Assembly (NCBI RefSeq): GCF_013386765.1
Contig: NZ_JACARE010000014.1
Coordinates: 20,844-84,843 of the forward strand
Origin: Pseudomonas yamanorum
GTDB taxonomy: Bacteria > Pseudomonadota > Gammaproteobacteria > Pseudomonadales > Pseudomonadaceae
Direction: 5' to 3'
Length of the DNA stretch: 64,000 bases
Positions 43,109 through 53,458 of this stretch are shown in pieces; positions within the stretch are counted from its first letter, which is position 1; every line of letters starts with the position of its first letter. Position numbers and translations under genes: made by a program. The notes under the pieces are model-generated. The model had not been told where the DNA came from, did no database searches, and saw only the letters and a list, made by a program, of their open reading frames with translations.

Positions 43109-44428
43109 TTACCTGTTGCCCCGTTCATTGGCAAACGCACTGACGGCCTGCACCGCCTCGCTGGTGCCTTCGCGAATCTGCAGGATCACCGTGCCGGCCT
43201 GGTTGGCCAGCTCTACGCCCTGTGCGGCGCGGTCCCGGGTGCCGTCCATGCTGTCGATGGCCTGGCGGGTTTCGCTCTGGATCATCTCGATCATCGAGGA
43301 AATCTCCGCCGTTGAACCGCTGGTGCGCGCCGCCAGTTGCCGCACTTCGTCGGCCACCACCGCAAACCCGCGGCCTTGCTCACCGGCCCGCGCGGCTTCG
43401 ATGGCCGCGTTCAACGCCAGCAGGTTGGTCTGGTCGGCAATCCCGCGAATGGTGTTGACGATGGCGGTGATCTGTTGCGAACGCTCGCCCAGCTTGGCGA
43501 TCAGCGCGGAAGAACCGTCGATATTGGCGGCAATCTCGCGCATGCCCGTGGCGGTCTGCTGGATCACTTCGGCGCCTTTTTCGGCGATGTCCCGGGTTTG
43601 CAGCGAGATGTGATAGGCCTGGGTCGCGCTGTGTGCATCAGCGGCGTGTTTCTCCACCATGGCCGTGACGTCGGAGGCGTATTTCACCACCTTGCACAGG
43701 CGCCCGCTGGCGTCGTACACCGGGTTGTAGTTGGCTTCCAGCCACAGGACCTGGCCGTTTTTGTCGATACGTTCGAACTGGCCGTTGAACAGCTCACCCT
43801 GGTTCAGCCGCTGCCAGAAATCGCTGTAGGCGCTGCTGTTGGCCAGTTCGGGTTTGCAGAACATGCGGTGATGTTTGCCCTGGACCTGCGCCAGGGTGTA
43901 GCCCATGCGATGCAGGAAGTTCTGGTTGGCGCTGATGATGGTGCCGTCGAGGTTGAACTCGATCACCGCCATGGCGCGGTCGATGGCCTGCAACTTGGCG
44001 TTGGCTTCGCTCTCGGCCTGCATTTTCGGGGTGACGTCCATGGCGTACTTCACCACTTTCACCACGTTGCCGGATGCGTCGCGCACCGGGTTGTAGCTGG
44101 CCTCCAGCCAGATCGGCTGGCCGGCGCCGGTCACTCGTTCGAAGGTGCCCGACTGGAACTGGCCATTGCGCAGGTGCGTCCACAGCTGGCCGTACTCGGC
44201 GCTGCGGGCAAAGGCCGGGGTGCAGAACAGGCGATGGGACTGGCCCACGACCTGGTCGGCGGTGTAGCCCATGGCCTTGAGGAAATTTTCGTTGGCCCGA
44301 AGGACAGTGCCTTGCAGGTCGAATTCGATCACGGCCATGGAGCGGTCGATGGCGTCGAGAAGGCCGGCTTGCTGGGTGATCGTGGCTTGCAAGGTACTGA
44401 TGGTTTTTTTATGGGCGTTGAATAGCAT
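43109..44428 (-). CDS. Soluble double-PAS methyl-accepting chemotaxis protein (BdlA-like)
   Basis: 439 aa, same length and layout as the protein at 4428-5747. PAS1 (about 20-140: [40 protein letters not shown]), PAS2 (about 145-260: [40 protein letters not shown]), then an MCP domain with [19 protein letters not shown]. No TM helix. This architecture is that of BdlA, whose loss blocks biofilm dispersal in P. aeruginosa. Encoded upstream of nothing obvious, but a diguanylate cyclase gene lies 239 nt upstream on the same strand. Confidence 0.9.
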   Translation of the reverse strand: MLFNAHKKTISTLQATITQQAGLLDAIDRSMAVIEFDLQGTVLRANENFLKAMGYTADQVVGQSHRLFCTPAFARSAEYGQLWTHLRNGQFQSGTFERVTGAGQPIWLEASYNPVRDASGNVVKVVKYAMDVTPKMQAESEANAKLQAIDRAMAVIEFNLDGTIISANQNFLHRMGYTLAQVQGKHHRMFCKPELANSSAYSDFWQRLNQGELFNGQFERIDKNGQVLWLEANYNPVYDASGRLCKVVKYASDVTAMVEKHAADAHSATQAYHISLQTRDIAEKGAEVIQQTATGMREIAANIDGSSALIAKLGERSQQITAIVNTIRGIADQTNLLALNAAIEAARAGEQGRGFAVVADEVRQLAARTSGSTAEISSMIEMIQSETRQAIDSMDGTRDRAAQGVELANQAGTVILQIREGTSEAVQAVSAFANERGNR

Positions 44429-44667
44429 GGTCGTGTGCTCGGGGGAAGCAAGCGTCAGGGATTTCCATGGGGGCGCCTGCCACCGTAGGGCTCAAGCCTA
44501 CGGCAAACGTGCTCATTGCCAGCTTCCTTGTGCGGGCAGAAGGGTGGAACAGCGGATTCAGAGTGGTATGGCCGGCAAGAAGTTCTACGGCGGCCGACCA
44601 ATGGCGGCATTATGCTATCGGTCGGTGACGCCTGCGTTTAATTCAGACGAGTTGTAGCGGGCGGGAT
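44429..44667. other. Intergenic stretch, no gene seen
   Basis: About 240 nt between the diguanylate cyclase stop and the chemoreceptor start. It holds a small hairpin CCGTAGG/CCTACGG (44483-44503) and presumably the chemoreceptor promoter; nothing else is recognisable. Confidence 0.5.
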
Positions 44668-45726
<1,059 letters not shown>

Positions 45727-45915
45727 AAATTCCTGGGTCGATTTTTCTTTTGCAGGTACGGCAGCACACGTGATCGAGAAAACCACTGGTCGGATAATAC
45801 GTGTGAATATTGTCAGTTATTCGCGTAGGAATAATCAGTGTCCTTCGAGGCCATTTGCAAAGGACACACGGCAAATCCGTCAAAAAACGACCTGGGATGT
45901 CGTTCCTGCAACAGG

Positions 45916-46536
45916 TCAGTGCTGCGGCACGACCTCATAGCCCGCCAGGAACAGGTCGATGGCCGACTCAATAACGTTCGCCTGGGCATCGGCATCCAGG
46001 GTGGGCTGGCCCAGGGTGATCTGTGGCCAGAAGGCGAAGGCCTTGAGCAGGCTTTGCACCTGATGGGCGGCGAAGCACGGGTCGGTGCAACTGAGCCGGC
46101 CGTCTTCCTGGGCGGCGCGTACCCACTGGGTGAAGCCTTCTTCACGCATGCTCAGGCGGTTGACCATGTCCTGGGCGCGTTCCGGCGAGTGGATGGTGGC
46201 GGCAATCGCCACCCGGGCCAGGTCGAGGAAGTTGGCGTCCGACATCATGGTCATCTTGGCTTGCAGCAGCCCGCGCAGTTGCTCACGCAGCGGGCGGTCA
46301 CTGGCGTAGCTGACGTCCAGTTGCGCAACGCTGCTGGCCCACAGTTGATGCAGGATCTCGGCGAACAGCTCTTCCTTGCTCGGGAAGTGGTTGTACACCG
46401 TGCGCTTGGAAACCCCGGCGGTGGCAGCGATCTTGTCCATGCTGGTGACCTCGAAACCGTTGTCGCGAAACTCGGCGATGGCGGCTGCCACGATGGCTTC
46501 GCGTTTACGGTCGGTGAGGCGCAGGGGTACAGTCAT
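45916..46536 (-). CDS. TetR-family transcriptional regulator
   Basis: 206 aa. N-terminal HTH DRKREAIVAAAIAEFRDNGF, VTSMDKIAATAGVSKRTVYN then HFPSKEELFAEIL. The C-terminal ligand domain has a TetR_C-type QLRGLLQAKMTMMSDANFLD segment. Divergent from the MBL-fold gene at 46660, with a TACACTG/CAGTGTA operator between. Likely represses it. Confidence 0.92.
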   Translation of the reverse strand: MTVPLRLTDRKREAIVAAAIAEFRDNGFEVTSMDKIAATAGVSKRTVYNHFPSKEELFAEILHQLWASSVAQLDVSYASDRPLREQLRGLLQAKMTMMSDANFLDLARVAIAATIHSPERAQDMVNRLSMREEGFTQWVRAAQEDGRLSCTDPCFAAHQVQSLLKAFAFWPQITLGQPTLDADAQANVIESAIDLFLAGYEVVPQH

Positions 46537-46610
46537 GGGAGGATTCGGCTCTGAAGGGAAACTTACACTCGGTAGTTTACTTGCTCCCGGTTTTGTTGCA
46601 ATCTAGAAAC

Positions 46611-46626
46611 TACACTGTGCAGTGTA
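46611..46626. promoter_or_regulatory. Likely TetR operator
   Basis: TACACTG-TG-CAGTGTA, a 7-bp-arm palindrome with a 2-nt spacer, 34 nt upstream of the MBL-fold gene. Related TTACACT occurs near 46563. Confidence 0.65.
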
Positions 46627-46659
46627 ATTTTTAGAGCAGTCTGCAGGAGTTCCTCGGTA

Positions 46660-47718
46660 ATGGCCACGATCTCAACCCGTCTCGACAGTTCTTCTACAGC
46701 GCCCAAGTCTTCCGAACAGCATCAAGGTCACTTCACCAACCAGAAGCCCATCCAGCATGGCGGCTTGGGCAAGACCCTGGGCATCATGTGGAAGATGCTC
46801 TTCCAGAAGCCTCGCAGCACGCGGCCGGTGGGTGAGATCCCGGTGCAGCCGCTGACCCGCGAGCAACTGTTTGCCGCCCCCGACCACAGCGTTTTCCGCC
46901 TCGGGCACTCCACTGTGCTGCTGAAAATGCGCGGCAAGTTCTGGCTGACCGACCCGGTGTTCGCCGAGCGCGCATCGCCGTTCAGTTGGGCCGGCCCCAA
47001 GCGTTTCCATCAGCCACCGATCAGCCTGGAGGAGCTGCCGCCGATCGAGGCGGTGATCCTTTCCCACAATCACTACGACCACCTGGACCACAAGGCGGTG
47101 GTGCAACTGGCGGACAAGACCCGCTACTTCCTCGCGCCACTGGGTGTGGGCGATACGCTGGTCAAGTGGGGTGTGGACGCCGGCAAGGTGCGGCAACTGG
47201 ACTGGTGGCAGGGCACCGAAGTCGACGGGATTCGTTTTGTCGCAACACCGGCCCAGCACTTCTCCGGGCGCGGCCTGTTCGATGGTAACCAGACGCTGTG
47301 GTGTTCGTGGGTGATGATCGATGGCCCACGGCGGATTTTCTTCAGCGGTGATACTGGTTATTTCGACGGCTTCAAGCGCATTGGCGAGCAGTACGGCCCG
47401 TTCGATCTGACGCTGATGGAAACCGGTGCCTACAACGTCGACTGGCCCCACGTTCACATGCAGCCGGAAGAAACCCTGCAGGCGCATATCGACTTGAAAG
47501 GCCGCTGGCTGCTGCCGATCCACAACGGCACGTTCGACCTGGCGTTTCACGCATGGCATGAACCCTTCGACCGCATCATGGCACTGGCCTGGGAGCGTAA
47601 CGTGTCGATCACCACGCCGCCGATGGGCCGGGCGTTCATGCTCAATCAACCGGAACGCGGGCAGGCGTGGTGGTTGGAAGTCGAGCATCAAGGCAGCGAA
47701 GAGCGCGTCAGCGGGTAA
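46660..47718 (+). CDS. MBL-fold metallohydrolase, NAPE-PLD / UlaG-like
   Basis: 352 aa. The N-terminal portion (KPIQHGGLGKTLGIMWKMLF) then a beta-lactamase fold: LGHSTVLLKMRGKFWLTDPV, zinc motif HNHYDHLDH, FVATPAQHFSGRGLFDGNQT, and FFSGDTGYFDGFKRIGEQYG. Pattern similar to NAPE-hydrolysing phospholipase D and RomA. Probably zinc hydrolase of a lipid or lactone. Regulated by the divergent TetR. Confidence 0.9.
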   Translation: MATISTRLDSSSTAPKSSEQHQGHFTNQKPIQHGGLGKTLGIMWKMLFQKPRSTRPVGEIPVQPLTREQLFAAPDHSVFRLGHSTVLLKMRGKFWLTDPVFAERASPFSWAGPKRFHQPPISLEELPPIEAVILSHNHYDHLDHKAVVQLADKTRYFLAPLGVGDTLVKWGVDAGKVRQLDWWQGTEVDGIRFVATPAQHFSGRGLFDGNQTLWCSWVMIDGPRRIFFSGDTGYFDGFKRIGEQYGPFDLTLMETGAYNVDWPHVHMQPEETLQAHIDLKGRWLLPIHNGTFDLAFHAWHEPFDRIMALAWERNVSITTPPMGRAFMLNQPERGQAWWLEVEHQGSEERVSG

Positions 47719-47805
47719 TGGCCGTTTGATGCTGATGCCAGGGTTTTAAAACGAGCCAGTGCCAGCCATTTCCGACAGACACCCACCCCGTTAAAGGGAT
47801 GCAAT

Positions 47806-47834
47806 CACGCCTCGAAAACCCAATTCGAGGCGTG
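47806..47834 (+). promoter_or_regulatory. Leader hairpin abutting the half-amidase start
   Basis: Perfect 11-bp stem CACGCCTCGAA/TTCGAGGCGTG, loop AACCCAA. The GGGAG at 47834-47838 adjoins the 3' arm and lies only 3 nt before the ATG at 47842. It could be a terminator of the upstream gene or a translation-controlling leader. Confidence 0.5.
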
Positions 47835-47841
47835 GGAGTGT

Positions 47842-48630
47842 ATGGACGACAAGAGTAGGAAGGTCACGGCATCGGGCGCGCCGTGCCTGTTCAAGCAGCC
47901 CGTCTCGGGGGAGAGTCCTGGTCCCCCGTCCTGCGCACCAACCGCTGGCAAGGGCGTTGTGTTTGGCGGTAAGGCGGCGGGTGCGATCACCGACTCGTCC
48001 CCTCCCCAGGGCGGCCTGGAGTTTGGCATCTCCAGTGGGTACGGCCCAAGGTTCGACATCCCCGGTCCCATGATGCACACCGTGCGCGATGCCTCGTTAT
48101 CACTGATCGCCCTCAGCGGCGTCGATCCCCAGGGGCCAGTGATGGTGGAGATCCCGCCGGTCGCCGACGCCGGTCATCTGAGACATACACCGTCCTTGGC
48201 AGGCAGCCGTATTGGCTTTGCCAGCGAGTATGTTGCGGGTGGTGTTCGGGAAACGATCAGGCACAGCGCGCACTTTGTCCTGGTACTGAACGCACTGCGC
48301 GCCGCCGGTGCGCAGTTGGTGGCCGTGACTGCACGGGTGGCGGACGACACGCGCCATTTCACCCTGGACCCGGGCAACGAAATTAATGATCGGGTCACGG
48401 AAAATCGTCTGGATGGGGTGGTGGCGGATGCGCACAGTGCCACTTTTGAGCAGGCATCCGCCGCGGGCAACCCAAGCTTTTGCGTGCCCGCCGGGATGGA
48501 CGCCGAAGGGGTTGCGAGGGTTGTCTGGTTTTATGGCGCGCACTGGGCGGGTGATCGCCTGGCCGCGTTGGTACGAGGTTGCCGACAGGTTTTGGAGCAC
48601 CTTGAAATGCCTACTCCGTATCGCGAGTGA
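47842..48630 (+). CDS. Amidase-like protein lacking the catalytic half
   Basis: 262 aa. Aligns in pattern with the C-terminal half of amidase-signature enzymes: HTVRDASLSLIALSG (compare TRNVRDAAQALDAMT in the next gene), an alpha/beta middle, and ASAAGNPSFCVPAGMDAEGV then ARVVWFYGAHWAGDRLAALV. The Lys / cis-Ser / Ser catalytic region is absent and residues 1-60 are Pro/Gly-rich and unmatched. Likely a truncated remnant or a non-catalytic partner of the amidase 112 nt downstream. The start is uncertain because the SD spacing is short. Confidence 0.6.
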   Translation: MDDKSRKVTASGAPCLFKQPVSGESPGPPSCAPTAGKGVVFGGKAAGAITDSSPPQGGLEFGISSGYGPRFDIPGPMMHTVRDASLSLIALSGVDPQGPVMVEIPPVADAGHLRHTPSLAGSRIGFASEYVAGGVRETIRHSAHFVLVLNALRAAGAQLVAVTARVADDTRHFTLDPGNEINDRVTENRLDGVVADAHSATFEQASAAGNPSFCVPAGMDAEGVARVVWFYGAHWAGDRLAALVRGCRQVLEHLEMPTPYRE

Positions 48631-48741
48631 TCGTACGCGGCGGTAAGAGTTACCCCCGAGTCATTGAATGATTCGCCTCTTAGACTGAGGCCGGGATATC
48701 GAAGGGTATCCGCAACATTCGGACAGGCAGGGGAGCTATTT

Positions 48742-50226
48742 ATGATCGGACCAGGTTTGGGCGCGGGGTGGGGAGCAGGTCTTTTCGAGGCGGTGGTTAA
48801 CCCACCGCAGGCCTATCGCAGTGCCGACGAACTGGCGGCGGACATGGCCAGGCCCGACGGGCCCGGTTCGGCTTCGCTGGTGAGGGATTCGCTGAAGTTA
48901 ATCGCCAACGTGGACAAGGGCTTGCAGGGCGGCAACGCGTTTATTGAAATCAATCCGGATGCCCTTGAGAACGCCCGTGCACTTGATCAGGAGCGTGCAG
49001 TTGGCAAGGTACGCGGGCCATTGCATGGCGTGCCGATAGCGCTCAAGGATGTTTTCGAAACAGGCGACAAGATGCAGACCAGTGGTGGCTCAATGGCGCT
49101 GGTGGGCAAGCCCGCTTCAAAAAATGCCAGGGTGGTGGACAACCTGCTGAAGGCCGGTGTGGTGATTATTGGCAAAACCAACATGAGCGAGTTGTCCAAT
49201 TTTCGCTCTGACATATCGACCAGTGGCTGGAGTTCCAGGGGCGGCCAAACGCTCAATCCTCATCGATTGAATGGCCAGCCGGCGGGGTCAAGCACGGGCT
49301 CGGCCGTGGCGGTGGCCCAGGGGATGGTGCCTTTGGCACTGGGCGTCGAGACCAATGGTTCGATCATCGCGCCGGCGGCCTATAACGGTGTGATTGGTTT
49401 CAAACCCACTGTGGGTCTGGTGAGTACTGAAGGGGTAATGACCAGCTCCCGCCAGGACACGGTGGGGACCTTCACCCGCAATGTACGAGATGCTGCGCAG
49501 GCACTGGATGCCATGACCGAAACGGACCGTTACACCGCCGGGCTCAATGATGATGCCTTGAAGGGCAAACGCATTGGTTACACACCGTTGCCTGAGCTAT
49601 CGGCAGATGACGCAGAAGACCCAGACATAAAAGCCGACCGGCAGCATTTTGCCGACGCTCTCAAATTGCTGCAGGCCAAGGGTGCGATATTGGTGCCAGT
49701 GGGGCGGCTGGCCGCAGGCTTATCCGGCGATATCCATGCCAGTTACAGCCTCGCCCTCTACGCCGACGTTAAGCAAAAATTTGAGGCTTACCTGGCCGGG
49801 CGCGAAGGTTTGCCGGTGAAATCCTTGTCCGAGCTGATTGAATTCAACGAGCGCAACAACGGCCCGGGGGTTCCCGATCAGGGGCTGCTCACCATGATCA
49901 AAGACCTGGATATCAGTGATGAAGTGCGGGAAGGGTTATGGGCCGCTATCGGTCCGATTTTCGAGGGCGCCCTCAAGACCCCACTGACCGAGCACAAGCT
50001 CGATGCAATCGTGTCGAACTTCCTTTCGGGCAGTTACTACTACGCAGCGGCGGCCGGTTACCCCGGAATATCCGTGCCCTCGGGCATGGACGATGACGGT
50101 ATGCCGACGGCACTTCACTTCTACGGCGCGAGTTTGAGCGAACCCACATTGCTTTCGGTTGCCTACGGCTATGAGCAGGCCTCCCTGGCAATCAGGGAGC
50201 CTGCGTTTATTCCCGGGCCGGGCTAG
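48742..50226 (+). CDS. Amidase-signature family hydrolase
   Basis: 494 aa. Catalytic Lys in IALKDVFETGDKMQTSGGSM, cis-Ser in PAGSSTGSAVAVAQGMVPLA and nucleophile Ser in GVETNGSIIAPAAYNGVIGF are all present; family ending LHFYGASLSEPTLLSVAYGY. Hydrolyses an amide; substrate unknown (similar sequences include peptide amidases and glutamyl-tRNA amidotransferase A). The start at 48742 follows GGGAG; an in-frame ATG at 48664 would add 26 residues. Convergent with the SDR; the stops overlap on CTAG. Confidence 0.9.
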   Translation: MIGPGLGAGWGAGLFEAVVNPPQAYRSADELAADMARPDGPGSASLVRDSLKLIANVDKGLQGGNAFIEINPDALENARALDQERAVGKVRGPLHGVPIALKDVFETGDKMQTSGGSMALVGKPASKNARVVDNLLKAGVVIIGKTNMSELSNFRSDISTSGWSSRGGQTLNPHRLNGQPAGSSTGSAVAVAQGMVPLALGVETNGSIIAPAAYNGVIGFKPTVGLVSTEGVMTSSRQDTVGTFTRNVRDAAQALDAMTETDRYTAGLNDDALKGKRIGYTPLPELSADDAEDPDIKADRQHFADALKLLQAKGAILVPVGRLAAGLSGDIHASYSLALYADVKQKFEAYLAGREGLPVKSLSELIEFNERNNGPGVPDQGLLTMIKDLDISDEVREGLWAAIGPIFEGALKTPLTEHKLDAIVSNFLSGSYYYAAAAGYPGISVPSGMDDDGMPTALHFYGASLSEPTLLSVAYGYEQASLAIREPAFIPGPG

Positions 50227-51017
50227 TTCAACCCATAGCGTGCGGCGGGTTTGCGGTGCGACAGGTTCGGGCCCAGTGCCAGCCGTGCGCTTTCGTAAGC
50301 CTCCCAATCGGCGTTGTCCGACAGTGAAGGGATCGTTACGGCTTCACCTTGGGCCAGGCCGGCGAGGGCAGCGTCCACCAGGTTTTCCGTGGTCATCACC
50401 ATGGTTTCCGGCAGGTTGTTCACCGGCAGGCCGGCAATGTCCCAGAACTCGGTGGCGGTTGCGCCCGGCAGCACGACTTGCACCACCACGCCCTTGTCGG
50501 CCAGCTCATGCTGCAACGATTCGCTGAAGGCCTGCACGAAGGCCTTGGTGCCGCCGTATACGCCGTTTAATAGCTTGGGGGCGAGGGCGACAATCGAGCC
50601 AATGTTGATGATCGTGCCGCGACCCTGGGCGACAAAGTTGGTCGCGGCCGCCTTGGCCAGGCGGGTCAGCGCCAGCACGTTAAGCAGGATCATCGCGTCC
50701 ATCTTGTCGGCGTCGGAGTCCAGCAGCGAAGCCGTGGCGCCCACGCCGGCGTTATTGACCAGCAGGCTGATACGGCTGTCTTCGTGTACGACCTGGGCGA
50801 TACGTGCGAGGTCGGCTGGCAGATTCAGGTCGGCGGCTATCACCTCGACGTTACGCTGAGTGCTGGCCTTCAGGCGGGTCGCCAGTTGCTCCAGGCGTTG
50901 CTGATTGCGGGCCACCAGAATCAGATCGTAGCCCGCGTGGGCCAGGCGGTCGGCATACACCGCGCCTATGCCGGACGAAGCACCGGTGATCAGGGCATAA
51001 CCTTTATGGTGTGACAT
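50223..51017 (-). CDS. Short-chain dehydrogenase/reductase
   Basis: 264 aa. TGASSGIGAVYADRLAHAGY (cofactor loop), NNAGVGATAS, catalytic Ser in IINIGSIVALAP, Tyr/Lys in YGGTKAFVQAF. The C-terminus FWDIAGLPVNNLPETMVMTT marks the DltE/YqjQ-like group. Divergent from the GlxA-type regulator at 51133. Confidence 0.92.
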   Translation of the reverse strand: MSHHKGYALITGASSGIGAVYADRLAHAGYDLILVARNQQRLEQLATRLKASTQRNVEVIAADLNLPADLARIAQVVHEDSRISLLVNNAGVGATASLLDSDADKMDAMILLNVLALTRLAKAAATNFVAQGRGTIINIGSIVALAPKLLNGVYGGTKAFVQAFSESLQHELADKGVVVQVVLPGATATEFWDIAGLPVNNLPETMVMTTENLVDAALAGLAQGEAVTIPSLSDNADWEAYESARLALGPNLSHRKPAARYGLN

Positions 51018-51132
51018 GGCAGTTGCTCCAAATGGCCGGGGAGAGGATCGGCCTTGTTGGAATCAAGATTATGGGTGTAATGTGGTGGCTGCAATGTCAT
51101 ATATCCCACCTTTAGAGACATGAGGTTTTGCC

Positions 51133-52071
51133 ATGGTGTCCGTCGGTATCTTGCTGTTTCCCGGCTTTCAGGTGCTCAGCCTGTCCACCAGCAGCGTGTT
51201 CGAATTTGCCAACTTCGTGGTGGGTCGACCGTTCTATCGCGTGGACTTACTCTCTGAGCACGGTGGGCCGATCAAAAGCTCCATGGGCTTTGCCATTGAT
51301 AGCCTGGCGTTCGGGCAGCAGGCCTATGACACGATCGTGGTGTTGGGGGACAACGAATTACTGGAGCCCACGCCGGGCATGGTGGCTTATTTGCAGGCGT
51401 CATTGACGGCGTCGCGGCGGGTCACGTCAGCCTGTACCGGTTCGTTCCACCTGGCCGCGGCCGGGCTGTTGGAAGGGCGCAAGGCAACCACCCACTGGTA
51501 CCACGCCATGACGTTTCGCCAGCGCTACCCCAATGTGAAGCTGGATGAAGACCGGATCTTCACCGTCGACGGCCCGCTCTGGACATCCGCTGGCATGACC
51601 GCCTGCATCGACCTGGCCCTGGCCTTGGTAGAGCATGACCTGGGCGTGGAAGTGGCCCGCGATGTGGCGAAGAAACTGGTGGTCTACCATCGCCGTGCCG
51701 GTGGCCAGTCGCAGTTTTCGGCGCTGCTGGAACTGGACCCCAAATCCGACCGTGTACAAACCGCTCTGGCCTGGGCCAAAGGGCACCTGCAGGAGGACCT
51801 CTCGGTGGAGCAACTGGCCGAAGCCGCACACCTCAGCCCACGCCAGTTCAGCCGACTGTTTCGCGCCGAAACTGGCCAATCGCCGGCCAAGGCGGTCGAA
51901 CACCTGCGTATTGAAGCGGCGCGGTTGATGCTTGAATCCGGCAGCCACTCCATCGACGTCGTTGCCCGGGAGACGGGTTTCGGAGACCCGGAGCGCATGC
52001 GTCGGGCTTTTTTACGGGCGTTTGGCCAGCCGCCACAAATGATCCGCCGAGCGTTGCAGTTGCAGGCGTGA
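51133..52071 (+). CDS. GlxA-type AraC regulator with DJ-1/PfpI domain
   Basis: 312 aa. N-terminal DJ-1/PfpI-like domain with the Cys elbow region SACTGSFHLAAAGLLEGRKA (residues about 97-116), then a C-terminal AraC HTH pair, LAEAAHLSPRQFSRLFRAET and DVVARETGFGDPERMRRAFL. Family members sense small metabolites; examples include FtrA and GlxA, and the glycine betaine or carnitine regulators. Divergent from the SDR, which it likely regulates. Confidence 0.92.
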   Translation: MVSVGILLFPGFQVLSLSTSSVFEFANFVVGRPFYRVDLLSEHGGPIKSSMGFAIDSLAFGQQAYDTIVVLGDNELLEPTPGMVAYLQASLTASRRVTSACTGSFHLAAAGLLEGRKATTHWYHAMTFRQRYPNVKLDEDRIFTVDGPLWTSAGMTACIDLALALVEHDLGVEVARDVAKKLVVYHRRAGGQSQFSALLELDPKSDRVQTALAWAKGHLQEDLSVEQLAEAAHLSPRQFSRLFRAETGQSPAKAVEHLRIEAARLMLESGSHSIDVVARETGFGDPERMRRAFLRAFGQPPQMIRRALQLQA

Positions 52072-52087
52072 GTTCATGGCCCCGACG

Positions 52088-52468
52088 CTATGCACCATTC
52101 GGCTGCGGGGTAGTTGGATCAATCGATGCCGCTGTTGAATCCAGAAACCGGGAGATGATGCTTTTGGTGGCGGGTTGTTCCAAAGCGCTGGCGCGACCCC
52201 GCACACTCATCCCCCACCCCGGCGCAAACCCCGGGAAAAACACCAACCCTTCAGCCTCCAGGCGAAACGCCACGCTCAGGCGGACTTCATCCTCCACATC
52301 GCCATGGCTCTCAAAGCGCTGGAGGGCATCCACGTCCACATCCGCTTCCCGGGCCAGGTCTTCCCGGCTCCAGCCCAGCATCAGGCGGGCCTGTACGCTG
52401 TGGCGTGGGGTGAATTGGTGAAGGACGATCTGCTGTTCTACGGTGCTGCTCATTGCCAGAGAGGACAT
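52088..52468 (-). CDS. XRE-type HTH protein, small
   Basis: 126 aa. HTH LGWSREDLAREADVDVDALQ then RFESHGDVEDEVRLSVAFRL. Similar to proteins with a final EAEGLVFFPGFAPGW segment (the common LExxGVxFxPG motif). C-terminal tail poorly conserved. The start at 52468 is used with GGAG upstream. Lies 16 nt from the GlxA-like stop (convergent), with the AraC gene 52573 upstream on the same strand. Confidence 0.8.
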   Translation of the reverse strand: MSSLAMSSTVEQQIVLHQFTPRHSVQARLMLGWSREDLAREADVDVDALQRFESHGDVEDEVRLSVAFRLEAEGLVFFPGFAPGWGMSVRGRASALEQPATKSIISRFLDSTAASIDPTTPQPNGA

Positions 52469-52572
52469 GGGCTTTCTCCAGGTTCGACGGGGGAGGGCAA
52501 ACTATACTGTGTTTTTGTACAGTTGTTTTGACCGCTCATCAACTGGATTTTTTCGATAGGGTTGCCGCCGCT

Positions 52573-53343
52573 CTATTTGGCTCCTTCCAGATAGTTACTC
52601 GGTGCATGACCGAGCACCCGCCGGAACATGCTGGAAAATGCCGCCGGGTTTTCATAGCCCAAGTCCAGCGCGATCCGGGTGACAGTCTCGCCGCTGGCCA
52701 GTCGCGCCAGGGCCTGCACCACGCAGGCGCGCTGGCGCCACTGCACGAAGCTCAAGCCGGTTTGTTGGCGAAAATGCCGACTGAAGGTGCGCAGGCTAAG
52801 GTGCGAGTGTTCGGCCCATTGAACCGGTGACTGGTGCACGTCCGGCCGCTGCAGAAACGCCAGGCACAAGGCAAGCAAGCGAGGCTCCTCCGGCAGCGGA
52901 ATATGCAGCGGCAAGTGCGTGGCGCGGGCCAGTTCATGCAATAGCAGGCTGACCAGCGCACCGTCGCGCCCGGTTTCGTCGTATTCAAGGGGCAACTCCA
53001 CCGCGTCCATCAACAGCTGGCGCATCAATGGCGAAATGCTGATGACGTGGCAGTTGGGCCCCAGGTCGGTGACGGCGTGCGGTTCGATATACAGGCTGCG
53101 CGTCGACACCCCGAGCATCAGCACTTCATGGGGCACTTGGGCGGGAATCCACACGGCGCGCTGGGGCGGCACCACCCAATTGCCTTCCTGGGTGCTGACT
53201 TGCATCACTCCGGTGGCGCCATACAGCAACTGTCCGCGTCGATGGCTGTGGCGCTTGAGCAGGTAGCCGTGGGGATAATCGGTGCCGATCGCCACTACGG
53301 TGCGGGGCGTCAGGTCCAGTTGAGCGATGGAAACGTTGCGCAT
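52573..53343 (-). CDS. AraC-family transcriptional regulator
   Basis: 256 aa. Cupin domain at the N-terminus (YLLKRHSHRRGQLLYGATGV, AVWIPAQVPHEVLMLGVSTR), then AraC HTH: WAEHSHLSLRTFSRHFRQQT and IALDLGYENPAAFSSMFRRV. Divergent from the TSUP permease at 53459, 115 nt apart, likely its regulator. Confidence 0.9.
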   Translation of the reverse strand: MRNVSIAQLDLTPRTVVAIGTDYPHGYLLKRHSHRRGQLLYGATGVMQVSTQEGNWVVPPQRAVWIPAQVPHEVLMLGVSTRSLYIEPHAVTDLGPNCHVISISPLMRQLLMDAVELPLEYDETGRDGALVSLLLHELARATHLPLHIPLPEEPRLLALCLAFLQRPDVHQSPVQWAEHSHLSLRTFSRHFRQQTGLSFVQWRQRACVVQALARLASGETVTRIALDLGYENPAAFSSMFRRVLGHAPSNYLEGAK

Positions 53344-53458
53344 GTGGCTGACTCCGAGAGTGGCAATATCTCACACATTATTGGCCGACCTGCGCAAGCG
53401 GGCCAAGTCTTGAGTCTCTATCGTCATCAGCTCACCCCGATGCTGAAGGCGATACTCG

